DNA of 64,000 bases from NCBI GenBank assembly GCA_030704615.1, contig CM060731.1, positions 22,568,001 to 22,632,000 of the forward strand, written 5' to 3'. Every line of letters begins with the position of its first letter. The stretch's first letter is position 1. Shown here piece by piece: positions 36,335 through 45,572 of the stretch. The DNA is from Takakia lepidozioides (lineage: Eukaryota > Streptophyta > Takakiopsida > Takakiales > Takakiaceae). The position numbers and the translations under genes are program-made. The notes under the pieces are model-generated. The model saw only the letters and a list, made by a program, of their open reading frames with translations, searched no databases and was not told the origin of the DNA.

Positions 36335-36512
36335 GGCGGGCGCTCTCTATTACCACAGCTCACCTCATTGCTGCACACACAACTTAAAAGAATCCAAAGA
36401 GCTCTGAATCCGAAGAGCTCTGATCGAGAGAGAGAGAGAGAAGAGAGAGGACTGAATGCGTGGGAGACAAGCTGAGAATGGGGTGATGTAGTGGTTTAGG
36501 GCACACTCACGA
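36335..36512 (-). promoter_or_regulatory. NRPB1 5' UTR / proximal promoter
   Basis: Sequence upstream of the NRPB1 ATG. On the plus strand it shows a GA-rich tract (36424-36448), which reads as a CT-rich leader on the transcribed strand, common in plant housekeeping 5' UTRs. The transcription start is not determined. Confidence 0.4.
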
Positions 36513-36698
36513 GCGTTTGCTCTGGATGAATGATGGATGCAATTTGTTTTTCATCCTCGTATGTTTCTGTAGCACCATCCCTTCTGTCTTCTCTCTCACT
36601 CACACGCGTTTGCTCTGGATGAATGATGGATGCAAATTGTTTTTCATCCTCTTATGTTGCTGTAGCACCATCCCGTTCGGTCTCTTCTCTCACTCAAG
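36513..36698. repeat. 93-bp tandem duplication upstream of NRPB1
   Basis: GCGTTTGCTCTGGATGAATG begins at 36513 and again at 36606. The following bases (atggatgcaa, ttgtttttcatcctc, tgtagcaccatccc, tctctcactca) repeat with few changes, giving two copies of a 93-base unit. The short ORFs across it are repeat artefacts. Confidence 0.85.
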
Positions 36699-36959
36699 AC
36701 CCTTTTCTCCCCTTCCTCTCTATCTCTTCTACTCTCAAAATCGGAGCAGAAGGCTGTGGCCACAAGGTCATGAGCACATTCTCGCAATTCTATCTCTCCC
36801 TTTCTCAGGAAACATTCTTCTGAGAAATGGGATGCAACTCACAATCTTGTCTCAACTAGGCTTGTCATGGCCATTGCAGCGCTATCACTGCCCACACAAC
36901 ATACCCATCGCTCTACATCGGAGCCCAGCCCACAGAATGAAGGGGAAGGCAACGCTTCG

Positions 36960-37205
36960 AGCCCTAGTCGTTGAAGCAATTTTTAAGTATCATATCCTTA
37001 CAAGGGGGGACACATTATTCCCATCCAAAAGACAGTCCCATATCGGTTGCCTTCTGTTTGTAAACCCCTTGGAGTACATCCAAGGGGTTTATATATATGC
37101 CAAAAGGGAAGAGGCTCTCATCTGTCTCTCCATATACAGTAAAAATATTTGTCTAAAAGGGACTTTCGAACTTTCTAACTTTCTTTCAATCTAACTGTCT
37201 AATTC
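36960..37205 (+). repeat. Possible solo LTR (copia-like) with TATA box and perfect hairpin
   Basis: The stretch has gttgaagcaa near its left end, cagtcccatatcggttg, a perfect 13-bp inverted repeat (37061-37073 with 37079-37091, TAAACCCCTTGGA), a TATATATA box directly after it at about 37090, and a T-rich tail with ctttcttt. The order 'cccatatcggttg, hairpin, TATA, pyrimidine-rich 3' part' recalls plant copia LTRs. No target duplication was found and the ends are not definable, so this remains tentative. Confidence 0.3.
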
Positions 37206-37224
37206 TTGAGTGTAATACAGTTGG

Positions 37225-37319
37225 CTGGCAAGTAAAGTCGCCACTCTCAATGTGTGGACACAGTTTGTATTTTGCAAGCCATGTTTGCACCCGGTTGTCA
37301 ACCTCCTTTCAGCTGTGCC
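37225..37319 (-). pseudogene. Out-of-frame E/E+ remnant after the 37.3-kb PPR gene
   Basis: Directly after the stop (codon 3 after GV) the minus strand reads GHSC-like and then, after a frame change, residues resembling the ...IEV-NQVH... E+ region found in the intact genes at 47.9 and 58.6 kb. The TAG sits where those genes have a Glu/Leu codon. The DYW domain is absent altogether. Confidence 0.5.
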
Positions 37320-40055
37320 CTACTTCAGGACACCTCTGTCCTGTATCACTTTTCTCACCTTTGCTGTATCATCCCACCTCCCAGCAGCAGCATAAATGTT
37401 CGATAACAGCATGTAGGTTGCCGCATGCTGGGGATCCAATGTGAGAAGGCATTTTGCTGCACGCTCTGCTACTTTCACATTGCCATAGATTCTGCAGGCA
37501 CCGACCAATGCCCCCCACACCTCAACATCTGGTTCAATTGGCATTCTCTTAATGAAGTCCTCTGCCTCCTCCAATCGGCCTGCACGGCCGAGGAGGTCCA
37601 CCATGCACCCAAAATGCTCAACTGCAGGAGTGAGGCCATGATCTCGAATCATGGAATCGAAGTAATGACAACCTTCATCAACTAGACCCACATGGCTACA
37701 AGCAGAGAGAACACATGTAAAGGTGATATTGTTTGGCTTGAGGCCTTCCTGTTGCATTTGTTCAAATAGTTGCAGGGCCTCCCTGCCAGATCCATGATGG
37801 AGATACCCTGCAATCATCGCACTCCATGAGGCCACATCTCGTGTAGCAATATTGTTAAACACTTGAAGTGCATCCTCTACACTACCACATTTTCCATACA
37901 TACTAACAAGAGTATTCTCCAAATTAATATATGGCACAATTCCAGCTTTGATAATGTCAGCATGGATCCATTTGCCCTTTTCCAAGGCTGCCAGACTAGT
38001 ACACGCATTGAGAATGCAAATAAACGTAACCTTGTCGGGCATCACTCCGTCCTGTATCATTTCCTCATAGAGCTTGAAGGCCTCCATACTACACCCATGC
38101 TGAGTATATCCTGTGATCATTGCATTCCATGAGACCACATCCCGTTCAGCCATACTGTCAAAAACTTGACGAGCAACTTTCATGCTCCCACATTTTGCAT
38201 ACATGTGGACTAGGGCATTCTCCAAATTTATATATGGCTCAATTCCAGCTTCAATGATGTCATCATGGACCTCTCTACCCTTTTCCAGTGCTGCCAGGTT
38301 GGCGCACACAGTGAGAATGCAAATAAATGTGACCTTGTCGGGTGTCACCCCTTTCCGTACCATTTGGTCATAGGTCTCAAAAGCCTCCAGAGCAAACCCA
38401 TGCTGAGCACATCCTGCAATCAATCCATTCCATGACACCACATTTGGTTGCGTCATATTGTCCAACACTTGCCGGGCGGCATTCAAGTCGCTACATTTGG
38501 CATACATATCAACAAGGGCATTCTCCAGATTGATGTATGGTGCAATTCCGAATTTGATGATGTCAGCATGGACCTCTTTGCCCTTTCGCAGGGCTCCCAG
38601 GCTAGCACATGCATTGAGAACAGAAATGCATGTGACCTTGTTGGGCATTACCCCTTCCAGTATCATTTGCTCATAGATCTCCACAGCCTCTATACTACAC
38701 CCATGCTTAGTATATCCTGCAATCAACACACTCCATGAGGCCACATCTCGTTCAGACATATCCTCAAACACTTGATGTGCGTCCTTCATGCTCCCACATC
38801 TCGCATACATGTCTACAAGAGTATTCTCCAGAATGATATCCGGTGGAATTCCAGATTGGATGATGTCAGCATGAATTCCTTTGCCCTTTCCCAAGGCTGC
38901 CAAGCTTGCACATGCATTGAGAATGCAAATGAATGTGACTTTGTCTGGCATTCCTCCTTCCTGTTTCATCTGCTCATAGATCTTGAAAGCCTCCAGACTG
39001 AACCCATGTTGAGAGTATCCTGTGATCATCACACTATATGACACCACATCTCGTTTACACATGTTGTCAAAGACTTGACGTGCATGATTCACACTTCCAC
39101 ATTTGGTATACATATTGACAAGGGTATTCTCCAAGTTAATATAAGGAGCAATCCCAGCTTCCACGATGTGAGCATGGATCTGTTTACCCTTTTCCAGGGC
39201 TTCCAGGCTGGCGCATGCGTCGAGAACGCAAATGTATGTCACTTTGTCACGCTTCACCCCTTCCTGGACCATTTGCTCGTAGATCTCAACAGCTTCCCTA
39301 CCATAGCCATGCTGAGCATATCCTGTGATCATCGCATTCCATGCTACGACATCTCGTCGACCCATATTGTCAAACACCAGACGCGCATCAATCATATTCC
39401 CGCACTTGGCATACATGGCAGCAAGGGCAGTCTCTAGAATAAAGTCTGGTGCAATTCCAGCTTTGATGATGTCAGCATGAATCCTTTTGCCCTTCTCCAG
39501 GGCTCGTAAGCTGGCGCATGCCTTTAGAACACAAATAAACGTGATGGTGTTGGGTGTCACCCCTTTGCATAACATTTCCTCATAGAGCTCAAAAGCCTCC
39601 CTACCAAACCCATGCTTCACATATCCTGCCATCACCATAGTCCACGTGACCACATCTCGTTCAGGCATTTTGTCAAATACTAGGCGTGCATCCACCACAC
39701 TTCTGCACTTGGCATACATATTGACAAGTGTGTTGAGTAGAAAGAGGTTGGGCTTGCATCCACTTTTGATCATGTGCGAGTGCACCTGCTTTCCCATTTC
39801 AAGGTTTTCCATTTTGATGCATTCCTGCAACAGGCAGACATAAGTATCAGAGTCTGCTGAAATGCTGTGGTTGGTCAGATTCTGCAGCGCCTCTCTCAAA
39901 TGTCCTGCCTTACATAGTGACCTCAGATCACCAGATTGTCCTCGACCTTGTATCATAGCTGGCGCTGCTTTCACATAAGCAGGGTCTGACCAGCCCTTGA
40001 CGCAAAGGGTGTTTTTTGTGCACTTATCAATTAAGTCTGTTGATCTTGGACTTCT
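37320..40055 (-). CDS. PLS-class PPR protein without DYW domain, about 878 aa
   Basis: PPR proteins bind organellar RNA one base per repeat; PLS types usually act in C-to-U editing. The minus frame is open from a likely splice acceptor (TTCTTGCAG, exon from 40055) to a TAG at 37320; the first ATG after the acceptor is 39956. It has seven P-L-S triplets of about 101 residues, recognisable by MYAKC-S...ARQVFD and [15 protein letters not shown], with very similar sequence among triplets, then [19 protein letters not shown] and the E-type segment up to [14 protein letters not shown]. It ends in RKVIQDRGVLK, before E+ and DYW; a damaged remnant follows. The 33 codons before the ATG are a degenerate version of the PDF segment seen intact in the genes at 45.6 and 56.3 kb (here TDLIDKCTKNTLC). 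It may work only with a DYW partner in trans, or be a young pseudogene. Confidence 0.8.
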   Translation of the reverse strand, partial: RSPRSTDLIDKCTKNTLCVKGWSDPAYVKAAPAMIQGRGQSGDLRSLCKAGHLREALQNLTNHSISADSDTYVCLLQECIKMENLEMGKQVHSHMIKSGCKPNLFLLNTLVNMYAKCRSVVDARLVFDKMPERDVVTWTMVMAGYVKHGFGREAFELYEEMLCKGVTPNTITFICVLKACASLRALEKGKRIHADIIKAGIAPDFILETALAAMYAKCGNMIDARLVFDNMGRRDVVAWNAMITGYAQHGYGREAVEIYEQMVQEGVKRDKVTYICVLDACASLEALEKGKQIHAHIVEAGIAPYINLENTLVNMYTKCGSVNHARQVFDNMCKRDVVSYSVMITGYSQHGFSLEAFKIYEQMKQEGGMPDKVTFICILNACASLAALGKGKGIHADIIQSGIPPDIILENTLVDMYARCGSMKDAHQVFEDMSERDVASWSVLIAGYTKHGCSIEAVEIYEQMILEGVMPNKVTCISVLNACASLGALRKGKEVHADIIKFGIAPYINLENALVDMYAKCSDLNAARQVLDNMTQPNVVSWNGLIAGCAQHGFALEAFETYDQMVRKGVTPDKVTFICILTVCANLAALEKGREVHDDIIEAGIEPYINLENALVHMYAKCGSMKVARQVFDSMAERDVVSWNAMITGYTQHGCSMEAFKLYEEMIQDGVMPDKVTFICILNACTSLAALEKGKWIHADIIKAGIVPYINLENTLVSMYGKCGSVEDALQVFNNIATRDVASWSAMIAGYLHHGSGREALQLFEQMQQEGLKPNNITFTCVLSACSHVGLVDEGCHYFDSMIRDHGLTPAVEHFGCMVDLLGRAGRLEEAEDFIKRMPIEPDVEVWGALVGACRIYGNVKVAERAAKCLLTLDPQHAATYMLLSNIYAAAGRWDDTAKVRKVIQDRGVLK

Positions 40056-40217
40056 CTGCAAGAACCACCAGCCATAAATCAAATGTATCCTTGCATAGGC
40101 CAGCATACATCCACCAGAACTCCAAGCATCTTTCAAAAGTTGCTTGTTTCACCAGTGATCCCAGAAGATCAAACCCCATATTGGAAGAGTAAAAAGGAGT
40201 GGGCACCCAGTACAACT

Positions 40218-40409
40218 GCCGGTCCAATACTCTTTTGAGTTGACTATGGTGGCTGTGCATAAGTCACCACAAACTTGGAGGTTCTTGAAGACAGGGGTAG
40301 TTACCCCAGCAAGGTCTATTAATGAGCCCAAAAGAATAGCCAGCTTCTCACTATCATGGCCAAGATGAACTTCCTGTTGCTCCTCCTTCACATGTTGCAT
40401 GAGGCACAT
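40218..40409 (-). pseudogene. DYW-domain remnant of the 42.5-kb PPR gene
   Basis: The minus frame at 40218-40409 encodes KEEQQEVHLGHDSEKLAILL and later FKNLQVCGDLCTATIV, the counterpart of the HSE active site and the CGDCH zinc site of the intact DYW domains at 48.1 and 58.9 kb. It is out of frame with the upstream PPR, HxE has become HDSE, and the second zinc site and final DYW are gone. It partly overlaps the end of that PPR frame. Confidence 0.7.
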
Positions 40410-42550
40410 AGTTGGCTTGCTTCAATTGCCTGGACAATTCTGTATGCACCTGTCTCCTGTATCCTTCTCAGCTTTGCTGCATCGTCGCACCTGCCAGTGG
40501 CAGCAGAGATATTTGACAGCAGCACGTAAGTTGCAGCATCCTCTGGATCCAACTTGAGAAGGCATTGAGCTGCACGTTCTGCCACCTCCACATTGCCATG
40601 AATTCTGGAGGCACCAAGCAGGGCCCTCCACACTGCAGCACTTGGTTCCTGTGGCATTTCCTTGATGATGTCCTCTGCCTCTTTGAAACGTCCGGCACGG
40701 CCAAAAAGGTCCACCATGCAGCCAAAATGCTCCGTTCTGGGAGCGAGTTCTTGACTCATGGAATCAAAGTAGTGACAGCCTTCCTCCACGAGGCCAACAT
40801 GGCTACATGCAGATAAAATACATATGAAGGTCATACCATTTGGTTTCAAGCCATATTGCTGCATTTGTTCAAATAGTTGAAGGGCCTCCCTTCCATACCC
40901 ATGCTGAGCATATCCTGCAATCATCACAGTGAAAGCAACCACGTCTGGTTGAGCCATATTGTCAAATACTTGGCATGCGTCCTTCATGGTCCCGCATTTG
41001 GCATACATGTTAAGTAAGGCAGTCTCCAGAACGATATCAGAAGTAATTCCAGCTTTTTTTATGTCCACATGGATCTCCTTTCCCTTTTCAAGGGCTGCCA
41101 GGCTAGCACACACATTCAGAACACAAACAAATGTGACCTTATTGGGTGTCACCCCTTCCTGTACCATTTGCTCATAGAGTTTGAAAGCCTCCACACCACA
41201 CCTATGCTGATCATATCCTGTGATCATTGCACTCCATGTGACCACATCTCGTTTAGCCATACTGTTGAACACTTGAGATGCATCATTCATGCTCCCACAT
41301 TTTGTGTACATGTTAACAAGTGCAGTCTCCAGAATAATATCTGATGTAATTCCCGCTTTGATGATGTCACCATGGATCTCTCTACCCTTTTCCAGGGCTG
41401 GCAGGCTTGCACATGCATCGAGAACACAAACAAATGTGACCTTGTTGGGTGCTACCCCTTCCCGTTTCATTTCCTCATAGGTTTCCAAAGCCTCCCTACC
41501 AAACCCATGCTGAGCATATCCTGCAATCATTGCACTCCATGACACCACATCTCGATGAACCATTTTGTTGAACACTTCCCATGCACCACTCATACTCCCA
41601 CATTTGGCATACATGTTGAGAAGGGCAGTCTCCAGAAACATATCTGGTGTGATTCTAGCTTTGATGATGTCAGCATGCACGTCTTTGCCCTTTTGCAGGA
41701 CTGGCAGGCTGGCACATGCATTGAGAGTGCAGATGAAAGTCACTTTGTCCGGCGTCACCCCTTCCCGTAGCATATTGTCATAGATCTCAAAAGCCTCTGT
41801 AACACACCCATGCTGAGCATAGCCTGCGATCATTGCATTCCATGAGACCACATCTTGATGAGCCATATTGTTGAACACTTGCCGTGCATCCTTCATGCTC
41901 CCACACTTCGCATACATGTTCATAAGGGTATTCTCCAAATTAATACTGGATGCAATGCCAGTTTTGATGATATCAGCATGCACCTCTTTGCCCTTTGTCA
42001 GCTCTCCCAGGCTGGCACATGCCTTGAGAATGCAACTGAAGGTGACATTGTTGGGTGTCACCCCTTCCCCTATCATTTGCTGATAGATCCTAAAAGCCTC
42101 TCTACCACACCCATGCTGAGCATATCCTGCCATCATTATAGTCCACGTAAACACATTTTGTTCAGGCATTTTGTCAAATACTAGGCGTGCATCCACCAAG
42201 CTTCCACACTTGACATACATATTGACAATGGTGTTGAGTAAAAAGATGTTTGGCTCCAATCCACTTAGTATAATCTGGGCGTGCACCTGTTTTCCCATTT
42301 CAAGATTTTCAATTTTGATGCACTCCCGCAAGAGACAAACATAAGTCTTGGAGTCTGCCAAAATGCCTTGATTATTCAAAATGCCCATAGCCTCTTTCAG
42401 TTGTCCTGCCCTACATAGTGTCCTCACATCACCAGATTGTGCTCCACTTTGCAACATGACAACTAGCCCTGCTTTCGGATTTGACCAACCCTCAATCCAA
42501 AGGGCCTTCTTTGTGTTCTTATGTCTGAAATCTAGTGATCTTGGACTATT
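40388..42550 (-). CDS. PLS-class PPR protein with broken C terminus, 689 aa from ATG 42457
   Basis: The minus frame is open from a splice acceptor (TCTCCACAG, exon from 42550) to 40388. The 31 codons before the ATG at 42457 encode a PDF-type segment (SLDFRHKNTKKALWIEGWSN), in frame with the PPR. Five P-L-S triplets follow, the first starting LADSKTYVCLLRECIKIENL; then CMVDLFGRAGRFKEAEDII and LLSNISAATGRCDD. The expected E+ region (about 60 codons) is missing and the frame runs out in SQLCASCNM; the DYW remnant lies downstream in another frame. It lies about 330 bases upstream of the start of the similar gene at 37.3-40.1 kb on the same strand, so the two look like a tandem duplication. Probably an editing-factor gene in decay, or one now of the E type. 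Confidence 0.8.
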   Translation of the reverse strand, partial: NSPRSLDFRHKNTKKALWIEGWSNPKAGLVVMLQSGAQSGDVRTLCRAGQLKEAMGILNNQGILADSKTYVCLLRECIKIENLEMGKQVHAQIILSGLEPNIFLLNTIVNMYVKCGSLVDARLVFDKMPEQNVFTWTIMMAGYAQHGCGREAFRIYQQMIGEGVTPNNVTFSCILKACASLGELTKGKEVHADIIKTGIASSINLENTLMNMYAKCGSMKDARQVFNNMAHQDVVSWNAMIAGYAQHGCVTEAFEIYDNMLREGVTPDKVTFICTLNACASLPVLQKGKDVHADIIKARITPDMFLETALLNMYAKCGSMSGAWEVFNKMVHRDVVSWSAMIAGYAQHGFGREALETYEEMKREGVAPNKVTFVCVLDACASLPALEKGREIHGDIIKAGITSDIILETALVNMYTKCGSMNDASQVFNSMAKRDVVTWSAMITGYDQHRCGVEAFKLYEQMVQEGVTPNKVTFVCVLNVCASLAALEKGKEIHVDIKKAGITSDIVLETALLNMYAKCGTMKDACQVFDNMAQPDVVAFTVMIAGYAQHGYGREALQLFEQMQQYGLKPNGMTFICILSACSHVGLVEEGCHYFDSMSQELAPRTEHFGCMVDLFGRAGRFKEAEDIIKEMPQEPSAAVWRALLGASRIHGNVEVAERAAQCLLKLDPEDAATYVLLSNISAATGRCDDAAKLRRIQETGAYRIVQAIEASQLCASCNM

Positions 42551-42843
42551 CTGTGGAGACCACCAGTGGGCAGCTGAGCAGCCATAGCTTCAACCACAGC
42601 CTCAAAGAGACCAGGCCACATAGCTCCAGGCACATAACAAGGAACGACCTTGAACAACCTAATCAGACAACCCCCTGATAACAACAGTGATGACCTTGTT
42701 TTAGTGATGAAGAGGAAAACAGACTGGGGTACAATCCAGTTCACAGAACATCATCTTGCCGGGTTCCCTCAAAAGCCCTCCTCTTCCCCATCCTAACTGG
42801 CTTACTGTTTTCAGGTGGATAGGACATTACACTCGAGGCTCAC

Positions 42844-43061
42844 CTTGGCATTTTTTGAAAGAATGTCGTCTTCTTTGACATTAGCATCCACAACCATAGC
42901 ATAAGTCCTGTCCCCTTGCTTCACATGGTAACGTGCATTCTCAGGCAGCATATCCCAACCCTCCAACCTGGTCCCCCGACATTGTCTTTATCAATGTCAG
43001 TGTTCCATTAGGAGTGACAAAGGATGTAAAAATAACATTATCCCACTTGTGCTTTCTCATC
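42844..43061 (-). other. Unidentified exon-like coding segment
   Basis: On the minus strand from ATG 43061: MRKHKWDNVIFTSFVTPNGT, then LTLIKTMSGD, then, after a one-base frame change, RLEGWDMLPENARYHVKQGD, RTYAMVVDANVKEDDIL and SKNAK, directly followed by a GT donor at 42843-42842. The composition is strongly protein-like and the donor is good. I do not recognise the family. It lies 294 bases upstream of the PDF/PPR exon at 42550 and could be an upstream exon of that gene or a fragment of another one. Confidence 0.4.
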
Positions 43062-44997
43062 TCAGAGCTCTCAGCCCACATAATATGACTTGATCAACCT
43101 TAGGAGCACAGTCCGTACTGGTTACTGTTGCTGCCTGGACTCATTGATCATTCATCTCTACCCTAGACATCACAATTACACAATCTGTCATAATGCACAC
43201 CCCTACCTGAGGCGAGGTACTTTTTTGCGCACCTTACGGAAATTAAGCTGCATGTTCTAATTTTCTCTTTTTGTCCACTCTATTACATGCAGCAGCCCAT
43301 TTTCTCTAGTCTCTACTGGTCTGGATTCGGCTAGAAACAGTTTGGGATAACTCTGGGTAGGGAAAATGCAGAGGGAGCACAGTGTACAGCCTCACACCTT
43401 CCCCAAGCTCTCAGCATAGGGCCAGGCTTGCAAGCAACGTAGCCTCGGGAAGGCTTGTGAGGCCACACTGAGATGGCTCGATGATGTGCCTGGAAGGAGG
43501 TGACGAAGGTCATGATGTTCCGATGCAGGGACGCCATGCCCCCTACGCGTGCCATGCTTACTGTAGGCGCTGTCATGGCTCATCTTTCTCCAACTCTTCA
43601 ACCCAAATCGTGAAATTTTTTCTCAGTACAGAAAAGAAGCAAAGAGGAAACAAGGAAAAAACGCAAGTCGTTCAGAGTGTGTTAAGAGAAAATCAAGCTA
43701 TCGACCTGCTGGAGCATTTCGCTGAAGCACCTGCAGGGGGTAGCCAACGGGTAGTACAAGCATCAACCCACCGCCACCATCGCCAGAGGCGAGAACTTTG
43801 CAGGCCCAACCACCGACGTACTACCAAAATCATATCCCTACACCAGACACACATTCTTATGAGCATCCCAATTTTACGTGCCCATGCCCCTAACGACATT
43901 GAACAGACCAAAAATTCAAGCTAGACCGGCTGTGTATGTGAGCGTTAGTGAGAGAACAGGTGAAAATCTATAGAGAGGGTTTTAGAGCATACAGAAAAGA
44001 AGAGATTAAAATGGTAAACAACTTGATGCTACATATTGTAAGCATTCCACACCCTGGACTACTTGGACACTTACCACCCAGATACAACAGTACAGACATG
44101 CCGGTACTGTCTCAGTAGAAATTGCACTTCAAAATGCTATTGTCCATGGAGAGTGGTCATCCTCTCCATGCTTCCAGATCTTACCAAGAGTTGGAAGTGT
44201 CTCTATCACAACCGAACCCGTCTTCTGCCAGCTGATGTCAATGCGCCACACCTGCAACCTGTGTCTGAAATAACTCCATCACTGGCTTTAGCAGCATGCA
44301 GCCCAAGTCTTCCTTTTCCAAGCATGATCTGCATATCCAGCTTCCGCAAGGGCTCTCAATGACAAGGTTACACATCATCATCTTTCGTATGTGGAGCCGC
44401 GTTGGTGGGTGCCCTACCAATCGCAGTAAGAATCTCCATAACACAATAATGACCCGGGGCAGCTGACCGGTACCTAGTCGGCTGGAAACTGAACTTAAAG
44501 GCCTCCTCCAACATGCGCTATGTATGCGATAGTATGAAAAGTGACGGACGTCAGCAAGATCAGAGAGCGCGAGGATTTATGGCGTGGGTTTTTTTATGGC
44601 TTTGAATCCGCTTCATGTGCTCCGTCGTTGAGAGGACAGAATGTTCATGAGAGATGAGATGAGAGAGCCATGCAATGATACCTGTAATCAGAATCTCATT
44701 TGTGCCCAGGTTCCGATTGCTTTTGCTGTAAATTCATCGGCTCCCGCTGTGCTTTACAGAGTTATCCCCTGAAAAGCGTTTTGTAGTGGCTTGCCATCGC
44801 ATTCAGCAACTATCAGCTAGCAAGATTCCGGTTAATGGAGTGGAGTGACATGATTATACATGATCCCAAAATATAGGAAGGTTGAGGGAACTATAGCTGC
44901 TGACGGGTCAGTCAGTACACTTCAAAAGCTTCTGTCCTCCCTTACCAGCTTTTTAGTACTCAGAGATTGACAAGCGCATCACTGGTGAAAGACATCC
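43062..44997. other. Intergenic, no gene recognised
   Basis: ORFs at 43331-43601 (minus), 43481-43924 (plus), 44063-44362 (plus) and 44238-44444 (minus) overlap each other in opposite strands and none resembles a known protein. No clear RNA gene or transposon end was seen. Confidence 0.35.
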
Positions 44998-45202
44998 ATG
45001 ATCACCTCTGTCCTTATTCGGAGCCAGACTCTACGCCACGACGTAGAGAAATTTCAAAGCACGGCAGAATTCCCCCGCGAGAGTGCCTTGGTCACCTGTG
45101 CCCTGTCTGGGAGCCATCCAGGCTCACAAATATCATTGATCTACACCAGCCATGGTGCTTCAAAAACTTTAGAGGATGGTCAAAGAAGAACTGTGGAGGA
45201 AC
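44998..45202 (+). other. Possible upstream exon of the 45.6-kb PPR gene
   Basis: An ATG at 44998 opens a 68-codon frame ending in a strong donor (GGAAC|GTGAGT at 45203). The product (MITSVLIRSQTLRHDVEKFQ ...) is basic at the start and could supply an organelle-targeting N terminus, but I recognise no domain in it. Assignment to the PPR gene is by position only. Confidence 0.25.
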
Positions 45203-45320
45203 GTGAGTATGGTGGACCCCCTTATACGACTCCATCAGCTTCTTTAGAATCTGCTACGTTGTCTGGAACCTCAGGTATAATTCTTTCATTCCATTCGCTG
45301 ATGTGGGTTGGTGTGCGTGT

Positions 45321-45343
45321 GAGAGAGAGAGAGAGAGAGAGAG
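45321..45343 (+). repeat. (GA)n microsatellite
   Basis: An uninterrupted 23-base GA run; a second, shorter one lies at about 45497-45507. Confidence 0.9.
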
Positions 45344-45572
45344 TACCCATAACTCGTAGTTTGCCGAGCCTTGTGGCCATAGACCTCGCCCAGACAAGAG
45401 GGAACAGACACTAGCTTTGTGAGGGGCACTCCTGTAAGACCTTGATATAAAGGACTAGGCCCTGCAGGTAATCCTCAAGTGTGCGTGTGTGTTTGTGAGA
45501 GAGAGAGGAATCCTCAATATGAATGCTCAGTGGGCCTTTGGCAATCAGGAGCTGAGTGGTCCTTGCATGCAG

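Noticed and set aside
40388-42550. Reading the DYW remnant at 40218-40409 as part of an intact gene
   Set aside because: It is out of frame, about 60 codons of E+ are missing, and HxE and terminal DYW are lost.
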